A stretch of 7,286 bases of DNA from an uncultured Caulobacteraceae bacterium (GCA_937910255.1 CALEOQ010000381.1:1-7286); one strand, 5' to 3'; shown: positions 1 through 6,540, counted from the stretch's first letter. Program-made: numbers and translations. Notes: generated by a model from the sequence alone, not told the origin.

Positions 1-115
1 TACCGTGTGTCGCTGATGCACGATCGTCTAGTCGTGTTAGCAGTGTGATACGGATCGATATTTAGTCCACTTATAGCATTTTCATCAAAATTCTTTTCAT
101 TTTTTTTTTTTTTTT
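1..115. other. Artefactual low-GC tail plus 16-nt T run
   Basis: Positions 1-99 are clearly less GC-rich than the rest of the window and hold no credible gene. They run into an uninterrupted T run at 100-115 directly outside an Illumina P7 adapter. Read on the opposite strand, the order is insert, adapter, A run, then unrelated bases, which is what a base-caller emits after a short fragment has been read to its end. I infer non-genomic sequence. No similarity to the other end's tail is visible beyond the homopolymer. Confidence 0.85.
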
Positions 116-179
116 CAAGCAGAAGACGGCATACGAGATTACGACGTGACTGGAGTTCAGACGTGTGCTCTTCCGATCT
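116..179. other. Illumina P7 / TruSeq read-2 adapter with index TACGAC
   Basis: Positions 116-139 are the P7 flow-cell oligo (begins CAAGCAGAAGACGGC, ends ACGAGAT). Positions 140-145 (TACGAC) sit in the index slot, and 146-179 match the TruSeq read-2 primer exactly (begins GTGACTGGAG, ends CTTCCGATCT). Genomic sequence starts at about 180. This is synthetic library sequence, not a biological element, and should be removed before annotation. Confidence 0.98.
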
Positions 180-208
180 CCGTCAGACAAGTGACGCATC
201 CGTTCGCT

Positions 209-213
209 AGAGG
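209..213 (+). promoter_or_regulatory. Shine-Dalgarno site of the PHP hydrolase gene
   Basis: AGAGG ends 6 nt before the ATG at 220. It supports that start, which also opens a well-formed signal peptide. Only 40 genomic bases lie upstream before the adapter, so no promoter can be judged. Confidence 0.6.
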
Positions 214-219
214 TCATCC

Positions 220-1734
220 ATGACCCAGCCTCGCCGCTTCGCCCGACTCGCCCTCCTCGCCGCCTTCGCCGCAGGTTCGGCCCTGGCCCATGAGAGCCCC
301 GACCACAACGCGGCGACGCTGGTGGCCGTGGGCGCGGCGGCCGACGAGGCCGCCCCGGCCGATCCGGCGGCCCGCCGCTGGCTGGCCGGCGACCACCATG
401 TCCACAGCCGCTACAGCGTCGGCTGGACGCCCGATCCGGCCGGCGGTCCGCCCAAGCCGGAAATTGCCGGCGACGCCATCTATCCAATCCCGACCAATGC
501 GGCCATGGCGGCCCGCTACGGTCTGTCCTGGATGGTCTCCACAGATCACGGCGGGCCCAACCACTCCAAGGTCAACCGCGACCTCGCCTATCCGGAGCTG
601 GAGCGCTCCCGGGCCGAGGTGCCGGGACTGATCCAGTTCTACGGCATGGAGTTCGACACCCCTGGGGCCGATCACTCCAGCCTGATCATTCCGCACACCC
701 CCGATGAGCGCGACGTGCTGGAGGGGATCGAAAGCCGCTTCGCCAAGCGTGAGCCCTGGCCGGCCGACCCGTCCTGGGACACCGAACCGCGGATGCTCGA
801 GGCTCTGCGCCATATGCGCCAGATCGAAGCGCCGCCGGTGGTCATCGCCAACCATCCGTCGCGGTCGGCCGCCGGCGTCGGGGAATGGGGCCAGGACCGG
901 CCCGGCGAGCTGCGCGACTGGAACGACACCGCGCCCCAGGTGGCCATCGGCATGGAGGGGGCGCCGGGCCACCAGGCCGCCGCCCTGCAGCCGGACGGCG
1001 CCATCGACCCGGAAGGCGCGCGCGGCGGCTATCGCAACAGCCCGACCCTGGGCGGCTTCGACCAGATGACCGCGCGTCTGGGGGGCTTCTGGGATTCCAT
1101 GCTGGGCGAGGGGCGTCGCTGGTGGGTGACCTCGACCTCGGACTCTCACCGTCACTACACCGATGGCGGCAGCGACTTCTGGCCGGGCGAATATTCCAAG
1201 ACCTATGTGAAAGCCGTCCGCAGTCACGCCGACATCCTGGACGCCCTGCGTCACGGGCGCGTCTTCGTCACCACGGGGGACCTGATCTCGGAACTGGACG
1301 TGACGGCCGAGGCCGGCGGTCAGAGGGCTGAGATCGGCGAGGCGCTAAAGCTCGCGCCGGGGGCCGATGTGGTGGTGACCATCCGGGTGCGCGATCCCGC
1401 CGCGGCCAATGCGGCCGGCCGGACGCCGCAGGTGGCCCGCATCGACCTGATCGTCGGGGACGTCTCAGGACCGGTCGCCGATCGTGCGACCGCCGCAAAT
1501 CCGACCACCCGTGTCGCGCGGCGCTTCACCGCCGCCGATTGGCGCACGGACGGCGAAGACATCGTCGTCACCCACACCCTGACCAGCCTAAGCCGCGACG
1601 CCTATATCCGGGTGCGGGGCACCGGCGGGACCGAGCTTGAACCTAGCCCGGATCCGGCGGGTGAAGACCCGTGGTCGGACCTGTGGTTCTACGCCAATCC
1701 CATCTTCCTGGAGATGGCGGCCGCCGCCCGCTGA
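220..1734 (+). CDS. Exported PHP-domain metallohydrolase (CehA/McbA-like)
   Basis: This 504-residue protein is predicted to be a metal-dependent phosphoesterase or hydrolase of the PHP superfamily; its substrate cannot be told from sequence. An N-terminal signal peptide (RRFAR basic segment, hydrophobic 10-22, AxA-type cleavage after A23) points to the periplasm. The PHP metal-ligand motifs are all present in order: D58-H59-H60-V61-H62-S63, T108-D109-H110-G111, E144 in the YGMEF strand with H152 after it, N211-H212-P213, and S307-D308-S309-H310. GRVFVTTGDL (346-355) and ANPIF (492-496) near the end resemble the beta-rich C-terminal part of CehA-type proteins. The chain has no cysteine, as is common in periplasmic proteins. 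The ATG at 220 has AGAGG 6 nt upstream. It converges on the DUF427 gene with only 14 nt between the stops. Fold and export are well supported; the CehA/McbA label is family recognition, not proof of phosphonate or carbaryl chemistry. Confidence 0.9.
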   Translation: MTQPRRFARLALLAAFAAGSALAHESPDHNAATLVAVGAAADEAAPADPAARRWLAGDHHVHSRYSVGWTPDPAGGPPKPEIAGDAIYPIPTNAAMAARYGLSWMVSTDHGGPNHSKVNRDLAYPELERSRAEVPGLIQFYGMEFDTPGADHSSLIIPHTPDERDVLEGIESRFAKREPWPADPSWDTEPRMLEALRHMRQIEAPPVVIANHPSRSAAGVGEWGQDRPGELRDWNDTAPQVAIGMEGAPGHQAAALQPDGAIDPEGARGGYRNSPTLGGFDQMTARLGGFWDSMLGEGRRWWVTSTSDSHRHYTDGGSDFWPGEYSKTYVKAVRSHADILDALRHGRVFVTTGDLISELDVTAEAGGQRAEIGEALKLAPGADVVVTIRVRDPAAANAAGRTPQVARIDLIVGDVSGPVADRATAANPTTRVARRFTAADWRTDGEDIVVTHTLTSLSRDAYIRVRGTGGTELEPSPDPAGEDPWSDLWFYANPIFLEMAAAAR

Positions 1735-1748
1735 GGCGCCGCAGCGGG
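1727..1748. terminator. Hairpin between convergent PHP and DUF427 genes
   Basis: CCCGCTG (1727-1733) pairs perfectly with CAGCGGG (1742-1748) across an 8-nt loop. The stem includes part of the upstream gene's stop codon and ends one base before the stop of the gene on the other strand. The location suggests a bidirectional terminator shared by two convergent genes. There is no T run on either side, so it is not a textbook intrinsic terminator, and a 7-bp GC-rich stem can arise by chance at this GC content. Confidence 0.4.
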
Positions 1749-2237
1749 TCAGGACGCGCTGCTCTTGGGCGTCTCCACGTTCGGCGTCCAATGGTCCTTC
1801 TGGCTCTGGCCGCCGCCGGAGTCGGTATGTTGCACGACGGCGTCCACGTCGCGGTGATGGTCGTGCGGCGCCACGTCGTCGCCCACCGCATAGATCTTCA
1901 CCCGATCGGCATAGAAGGCCACGCGGCCATCGATCCGGGTCGCGCCGGGCAGGGGATCCTCATAGGTCCAGGCGACGTTCTCCAGCACCTCGCCGCCCAC
2001 CGTGACCGTGTAGTAGGCGGCGTCGCCCTTGAAGGGGCAGTGGGTGGAGCGTTCGGTCCGGGCGAAATAGCCCATCTCGATGTCGTCTCTCGGGAAATAG
2101 GCCACCGGCGCCAGCCGGCCTTCGTGCAGGATCAGGACATCGTCGCTGTCGGCGATGATGTGGTCCTCGACCGCCACGCGCATGCGCCCGGCCGTCGGGA
2201 CGATATCGATGGTGTGGTTTGATCCGGGGTCGCTCAT
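1749..2237 (-). CDS. DUF427 (NTP_transf_9) domain protein
   Basis: This 162-residue, probably cytoplasmic protein has no signal peptide or membrane segment. The DUF427 domain spans about residues 12-118 and shows its hallmark pattern: S64-T65-H66-C67-P68-F69-K70-G71-D72, then W90 and Y92 in the AWTYEDP segment, I102-D103-G104 and A107-F108-Y109. The family (Pfam PF04248) is widespread, and its biochemical role is not firmly established to my knowledge. Residues 119-162 form a polar tail beyond the usual domain, with histidines at 125, 127, 128, 137 and 149. The ATG at 2237 is preferred because AAAGGAG lies 8 nt upstream; an in-frame GTG at 2258 would add seven residues and put that ribosome site inside the gene. 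It is divergent from the peptide transporter and convergent with the PHP hydrolase, so it is probably transcribed alone. Confidence 0.88.
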   Translation of the reverse strand: MSDPGSNHTIDIVPTAGRMRVAVEDHIIADSDDVLILHEGRLAPVAYFPRDDIEMGYFARTERSTHCPFKGDAAYYTVTVGGEVLENVAWTYEDPLPGATRIDGRVAFYADRVKIYAVGDDVAPHDHHRDVDAVVQHTDSGGGQSQKDHWTPNVETPKSSAS

Positions 2238-2245
2238 GGGGCCTT

Positions 2246-2252
2246 CTCCTTT
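2246..2252 (-). promoter_or_regulatory. Shine-Dalgarno site of the DUF427 gene
   Basis: On the minus strand AAAGGAG ends 8 nt before the ATG at 2237. It decides the start codon in favour of that ATG over the in-frame GTG at 2258. Confidence 0.7.
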
Positions 2253-2442
2253 GAACACAGGGGGAACGCATGACCCCTGGGGTTGGCTCCGCCGCGCGAT
2301 GCAGGGCGAGGTTGGACGAGCCTTGCTTGTCTTGGCGCAGGCTGCGTGATCTTCTCCCCGTTTTCCGGGGTCACCCGGGTCGAATGAACCTCGGTGCGGG
2401 CCTGCGGGGCCGGCTCAACGCAGAATAAGCGGAAGTCGATTC
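2253..2442. promoter_or_regulatory. Divergent intergenic region (DUF427 gene / peptide transporter)
   Basis: These bases separate two divergent genes and must hold both promoters, but I cannot assign convincing -35/-10 boxes. Visible elements are an inverted repeat CAGGGG/CCCCTG (2258-2263 and 2274-2279, 10-nt spacer) just upstream of the DUF427 ribosome site; a small hairpin CCCCG/CGGGG (2356-2360 and 2366-2370); the palindrome ACCCGGGT (2373-2380); a possible 14-codon leader frame (2384-2428); and GGAAG (2431-2435), the likely ribosome site of the transporter, 7 nt from its ATG. Each is short and individually weak. Confidence 0.4.
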
Positions 2443-4404
2443 ATGAACATCGTCATCGTGCTCGGCGTGCTGATCACGCTGCTCACCGGTGTCCCGGTGC
2501 TGCTCCAGCTGATGCGCAATCATCCGCGGGGGCTCATCGTCCTGTTCTTCGCCGAGATGTGGGAGCGCTTCTCCTACTACGGCATGCGGGCCATCCTGAT
2601 CTTCTACCTGACCCAGCACCTGCTGTTCGACGACGACGTCGCCAACGCCCAGTACGGCTCCTATACGTCGCTGGTCTATCTGCTGCCCCTGATCGGCGGC
2701 ATCCTGGCCGACCGCTATCTGGGCACCCGCAAGGCCGTGGCCTTCGGGGCCCTGCTGCTGGTCGCCGGCCACCTGGCTATGGCGGTGGAGGGCGAACCGA
2801 CCCGCGAGATCCTGACCTATGCGGGCCAGACCTATGAGGTCGCCGCCGAGGGCCGGATGGACGGCCGCCAGGTGCGCCTGGTGGTGGAAGGCGAGCCCTA
2901 CGCCTTCGGCCCCGCCCCGAGCGGCGGCCTGCAGATCATCGACCTGCCCGCGACCGCGCCGCTTCCGCCGGTGCTGCCGGCCGGCAGCTATGAGATGACC
3001 CAGACCGCCGATCCCGTGGGGGTCAACATCTTCTATCTGGCGGTCTCGCTGATCATCCTTGGAGTGGGCTTCCTAAAGCCCAACATCTCCACCATCGTGG
3101 GTCAGCTCTATCCGCAGGGGGACCCGCGCCGGGATTCCGGCTTCACCCTCTACTATTACGGCATCAATCTCGGCGCCTTCTGGGCCTCGGTGCTCTGCGG
3201 CCTGCTCGGCCAGCACTTCGGCTGGGGCTATGGCTTCGGCCTGGCCGGCGTCGGCATGGCCCTGGGCTGGGTGGTCTTCGTGCTCGGCAAGCCGCTGCTC
3301 GAAGGCCATGGGGAGCCGCCGGAGCCGGAGAAGCTCAAGGCGCCCATCTTCGGCCCGCTGAATCGCGAATGGCTGATCTATCTGGCGACCATTCCCTGCA
3401 TCGGCGTGGTCTGGTGGCTGGTGCAGCGCAACGCTGTGGTGGGCTGGGTGCTCAGCGTGGCCATCATCGCCTCGCTGGTCATCATCGCCTATGTGATCCT
3501 GCGAATCTGCCAGACCAGAGAGGAGCGCCAGCGGATGATGCTGGCTACCGTGCTGATCTTCGGCGCCGTGGTCTTCTGGACCCTCTTCGAACAGGCCGGC
3601 ACCTCGCTCAACCTGTTCGCCGCACGAAACGTAGACCTCGCCATCACCAGTCAGGCCACGACCTTCCTGGGCATGCCCATGGGGACGCCCGAACAGCTGG
3701 CCGCCGCCGGCGTGGATACCGGCGGGTGGTGGGGCTGGATCAATTCCGGCATCGCCGCGGCCCAGGTGCAGTCGTTCAACGCCGGCTTCATCCTGATCTT
3801 CGCGCCGATCTTCGCGCCGATCTTCGCTGCGCTGTGGGCCTTCCTCGGCCGCCGCGGCATGGACCCCGACCCGACCATGAAATTCGGCCTGGGCCTGCTG
3901 CAGGCGGGGCTTGGCTTCATGGTGGTGGTGTGGAGCGCCGGCCTCGCCGACGCCAGCTTCCGGGTGCCGCTGATGGTGCTGGGCCTGCTCTATCTGCTGC
4001 ACACCACCGGCGAGCTCTTCCTGTCGCCCGTGGGCCTGTCCGAGATCACCAAGCTCTCCCTGGCTTCGGTGGTGTCGTTCATGATGGCGGTCTGGTTCCT
4101 GTCCAGCGCCATCGCCCAGTATGTGGGCGGCTGGATCGCTGGCCTGGCGGGCACCGAGACGGTGGGCGGCCAGGTGCTGGATCCGGCGCTGGCGCTGCAG
4201 AGCTCGGTCGAGGTGTTCCGAATGCTGGGCTATTGGGGCCTGGGCGCCGGCGTGGTCTTCATCGTGCTCAGCTTCTTCATCAAGGGCTGGGCCCACGGGG
4301 TCGGCACCGGGCACGGCCCGTCGCCCGAGCCGATCGCCCCCACGCTCGACGGCGAACGCCAGGCGGTGAACCCGCAGACCCTGCGTGACGACCGCAATTC
4401 CTGA
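2443..4404 (+). CDS. Proton-coupled oligopeptide transporter, POT/PTR2 family
   Basis: This 653-residue inner-membrane MFS symporter probably imports di- or tripeptides with protons. Family motifs are clear: E38-x-x-E41-R42-F43-S44-Y45-Y46-G47 in the first canonical helix, GGILADRYLGTRK (85-97), FLKPN (210-214, with K212 where the family keeps a functional lysine), the FTLYYYGINLG signature (234-244), and FWTLFEQAGTSL (378-389, with E383). I count about 14 canonical hydrophobic segments, as in bacterial POTs, plus an extra one at residues 1-23. A hydrophilic insert of about 75 residues (116-192) sits between helices 3 and 4, predicted on the periplasmic side. The ATG at 2443 has GGAAG 7 nt upstream; the internal Met24 has no ribosome site. 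It is divergent from the DUF427 gene and convergent with the receptor gene, so likely monocistronic. Family is certain; peptide specificity is inferred, since some relatives move other substrates. Confidence 0.95.
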   Translation: MNIVIVLGVLITLLTGVPVLLQLMRNHPRGLIVLFFAEMWERFSYYGMRAILIFYLTQHLLFDDDVANAQYGSYTSLVYLLPLIGGILADRYLGTRKAVAFGALLLVAGHLAMAVEGEPTREILTYAGQTYEVAAEGRMDGRQVRLVVEGEPYAFGPAPSGGLQIIDLPATAPLPPVLPAGSYEMTQTADPVGVNIFYLAVSLIILGVGFLKPNISTIVGQLYPQGDPRRDSGFTLYYYGINLGAFWASVLCGLLGQHFGWGYGFGLAGVGMALGWVVFVLGKPLLEGHGEPPEPEKLKAPIFGPLNREWLIYLATIPCIGVVWWLVQRNAVVGWVLSVAIIASLVIIAYVILRICQTREERQRMMLATVLIFGAVVFWTLFEQAGTSLNLFAARNVDLAITSQATTFLGMPMGTPEQLAAAGVDTGGWWGWINSGIAAAQVQSFNAGFILIFAPIFAPIFAALWAFLGRRGMDPDPTMKFGLGLLQAGLGFMVVVWSAGLADASFRVPLMVLGLLYLLHTTGELFLSPVGLSEITKLSLASVVSFMMAVWFLSSAIAQYVGGWIAGLAGTETVGGQVLDPALALQSSVEVFRMLGYWGLGAGVVFIVLSFFIKGWAHGVGTGHGPSPEPIAPTLDGERQAVNPQTLRDDRNS

Positions 4405-4410
4405 TGGTCT

Positions 4411-4440
4411 GGGCGCGGTGGCCTGACCGCCGTCGCGCCC
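4411..4440. terminator. Bidirectional terminator hairpin between transporter and receptor genes
   Basis: GGGCGCG (4411-4417) pairs perfectly with CGCGCCC (4434-4440). The stem continues through two G-U wobbles (4418/4433, 4419/4432) and three G-C pairs (4420-4422 with 4429-4431), giving 12 paired positions round a 6-nt loop. It fills nearly all of the 36-nt gap between two convergent stop codons and reads as a hairpin from either strand (the wobble positions become A-C mismatches on the other strand). No T run follows, so termination would have to rest on stem strength or on Rho. Confidence 0.6.
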
Positions 4441-6498
4441 TTATCCGCCCAGCGTCTTGCTGATGCGGAAGCGGTACATGCGGCCGAAGTCGATGTGTCG
4501 GTCATCCACATAGGCGATATCGGCGTTGTCGCGGGGACCAGCATAGACGGTGCGGGTGCGACGCACGCCCCGCTCGGTGACATTGGGGATTTCGAAGCGC
4601 AGGACGATGTCCGGCCGGGGCTTCCACTCCACATAGGGGACGACGAAGGTGCGCAGCTTGGTGGTCGAAACCTCGTCATAGCGGTAGTAGGTCTCCCGCC
4701 AGCCGCCGTACACATCAACCCCCCAGGTCGAGGACATCTTCGGCAGGTCTTGGGTGAAATGGGCCTCCCACTCCACGGGCCGCAGGCCGGAAATCTCCCG
4801 GGATTGGCCGGTGGTGGGGTCGTCAACCTGCGATCGGCGCCAGGTTCCTTCGCCCCGCAGCTGGGCGCCCTTCAACCCGAGCCGGTCGAAGGGCAGGGTC
4901 AGGGTCAGGGCCAGTTCCTCGCGCACCCCTGAGCCGATATTGGCCGGGGCGTCATAGATCTTGCCGCCGTCCAGGCGCACCGGCGCGCGGTCGACCACAT
5001 CGGTGATCTCGGCGCGGCGCAGGGTGACCACTAGGGCGCCGCTGGTCCAGAATCGCCGCTCGACAGCGGCCTCGACGATCCATTCCTGGGCCGGGTCGAG
5101 ATCGGGATTGCCGGCCAGGAGCACGCCGGTGTTGAGCGAGGACGAGGCGACGAAGTCGTCGAAGTCGAGCTGGCCCACCGTCCGCTCGATCCTGAACCGC
5201 AGCTGGGTGTGTTCGTCCTGGGCCCAGGTCAGGCTGAGCTGCGGCTTAGCGAACTGCAGGGATTTTTCCAGCATCACATCGCCCTCCGACGAGATGTCCG
5301 AGGCTTCGAAGCGAAGGCCGCTGTCCAGGGTCAGCCGCGGGCTGGCCCGCCAGGCCAGCTTGGCGAAGGCCTCGCCGCGCCGCTCCTCCACCGTCACATT
5401 GGCCGCGGGCAGGACCACGGGAAGCCCATTCTCGGCGAAGGCGGTGGCGCCTTCCAGGGTGTTGATCGCCCCCTCGGCGCCCACTTCCCAGGACAGGGCC
5501 TCGGTCTGGCGCCAGCGCAGGACGCCGCGGCCGATGGTTTCAGTGGTCTCGCTCTCCAGGTCGAAGCGGCCACGATAGGTGGGATCATCGAACTGCGACT
5601 CGATGGTCTCATCGGCGGTCTGGCGCAGGCCGATCAGCTCCAGGCTGGTGCGCGGACCGAGCGGCCGGGTGAAGCTGGCCCCCAGTTCGGTCTCGGTCAG
5701 GTCGAAGACCTCGCGGCTGACCTCGTGGGTGGCTGGACCGAAATTGAGCTCGTCATAGGTGAAGTGGTCCATGAAGAGTCGCCCGTTGGCGCGGAGCTGA
5801 CCGCCGCCCAGGGGCCGCTCCACCGCCCCGGTCAGGGTCCCGTTCGTCCCCGTGCCCTCGCTGTCCACGAAGCTGACGATCAGGGGGGCGCCGGCCCTGT
5901 CGGTCCGGACGCGAGGGCCATCGCCCGCCCCGTCATCGGGCCCCTGGCCGCCGACGAACCCCGCCTCCCAGGCGGTCTGGCCCAGGCGGCCGGAGCCTTC
6001 GAGGCGCAGACCCAGCAGGTCGCGGCCGTCATAGACGTGGCGGTAGGCGAGGGCGACCAGGCCCTGGACAGAGTTCGTCTCGGTGCGGATCAGATTGGCC
6101 ATGACCGACTTGCCCTGCATGTCGATGCCGGGCGCGCCGCCGCGGATCAGGTCGATGCGGGCGACCTGGGAGGCCGGGATCCGGCGGAGGATTTCTTCCA
6201 GGTCGTCGGATTTGGAGGCGGGCCGGCGGCCATCGATCAGCACATTGCCGGCCGCCCCTTCGAACCCGCGGACATTGTCGCCGCCGTCCAGGGCGAATCC
6301 CGGCAGCCGCTCGATCATCTCAAGCGCCGTGGTGGGCTGGGCCGCGGCGAAGAAGGACGGCGGATAGCTGATGGCGCCGCCGCCCTCGGGGGTTGCAGGG
6401 GTGGCCTCCGCCAGGGGCTCGGGCGCCTGGGCCAGGGCCTGGGCTGGCAGGGCCAGAGGACAGACCGCGGCGAAGGCGGCCAGGGCGCGGGTGATCAT
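4441..6498 (-). CDS. TonB-dependent outer-membrane receptor
   Basis: This 685-residue protein is a TonB-dependent transporter expected to import a substrate, not identifiable from sequence, across the outer membrane. It has a signal peptide (residues 1 to about 23, ALA cleavage region) and a plug domain at about 45-140 with LEMIERLPGF (59-68), G84-N85-V86-L87-I88-D89-G90-R91-R92-P93, and IPASQVARIDLIRGGAPG (107-124). A beta-barrel of alternating-residue strands follows to the C-terminus, containing the barrel motif GNPDLDP (463-469), and the end is YRFRISKTLGG. No standard ETVVV-like TonB box is seen; SYPPSFFA (44-51) occupies its place, as in a subgroup common in Caulobacterales and Sphingomonadales. 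It lacks an N-terminal signalling domain. The ATG at 6498 is preferred over an in-frame GTG at 6531: it opens the signal peptide, and the ribosome site (AGGAG, 8 nt away) would otherwise be coding. It follows tldD by 89 nt on the same strand and converges on the transporter. Confidence 0.95.
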   Translation of the reverse strand: MITRALAAFAAVCPLALPAQALAQAPEPLAEATPATPEGGGAISYPPSFFAAAQPTTALEMIERLPGFALDGGDNVRGFEGAAGNVLIDGRRPASKSDDLEEILRRIPASQVARIDLIRGGAPGIDMQGKSVMANLIRTETNSVQGLVALAYRHVYDGRDLLGLRLEGSGRLGQTAWEAGFVGGQGPDDGAGDGPRVRTDRAGAPLIVSFVDSEGTGTNGTLTGAVERPLGGGQLRANGRLFMDHFTYDELNFGPATHEVSREVFDLTETELGASFTRPLGPRTSLELIGLRQTADETIESQFDDPTYRGRFDLESETTETIGRGVLRWRQTEALSWEVGAEGAINTLEGATAFAENGLPVVLPAANVTVEERRGEAFAKLAWRASPRLTLDSGLRFEASDISSEGDVMLEKSLQFAKPQLSLTWAQDEHTQLRFRIERTVGQLDFDDFVASSSLNTGVLLAGNPDLDPAQEWIVEAAVERRFWTSGALVVTLRRAEITDVVDRAPVRLDGGKIYDAPANIGSGVREELALTLTLPFDRLGLKGAQLRGEGTWRRSQVDDPTTGQSREISGLRPVEWEAHFTQDLPKMSSTWGVDVYGGWRETYYRYDEVSTTKLRTFVVPYVEWKPRPDIVLRFEIPNVTERGVRRTRTVYAGPRDNADIAYVDDRHIDFGRMYRFRISKTLGG

Positions 6499-6528
6499 CT
6501 GGGTCTCTCCTCCGGAGGCCAGATGATC
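6493..6528 (-). promoter_or_regulatory. Inverted repeat enclosing the receptor's ribosome site and start codon
   Basis: GATCATCTGG and CCAGATGATC form perfect 10-bp arms (6493-6502 and 6519-6528) around a 16-nt loop. In the mRNA the AUG at 6498-6496 lies within the 3' arm, while the Shine-Dalgarno GGAGG/AGGAG (6513-6507) is in the loop, which itself contains the palindrome CCTCCGGAGG (6509-6518). As RNA this could limit start-codon access; as DNA it could be a protein-binding site. The repeat is observed; the regulatory role is inferred. Confidence 0.6.
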
Positions 6529-6540
6529 CACGCTCGGCTT

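Noticed and set aside
214..1254. Long minus-strand open frame (346 codons) opposite the PHP gene
   Set aside because: It is antisense to a gene with complete family motifs. GC-rich codon use keeps the opposite frame open, and the translation shows no recognisable domain.
3073..4314. Long minus-strand open frame (413 codons) opposite the transporter, rich in H, E, Q and D
   Set aside because: The composition is what the reverse strand of hydrophobic GC-rich codons gives; no domain is seen and the POT frame is unambiguous.
4891..4912. Short GGTCAG-type tandem repeat
   Set aside because: It lies in the receptor frame and encodes alternating L/T residues of a barrel strand (LALTLTLPF), so it is explained by beta-strand coding.
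6499..6531. Upstream GTG start for the receptor at 6531
   Set aside because: It would place an 11-residue polar extension before the signal peptide and put the clear Shine-Dalgarno inside the coding region.
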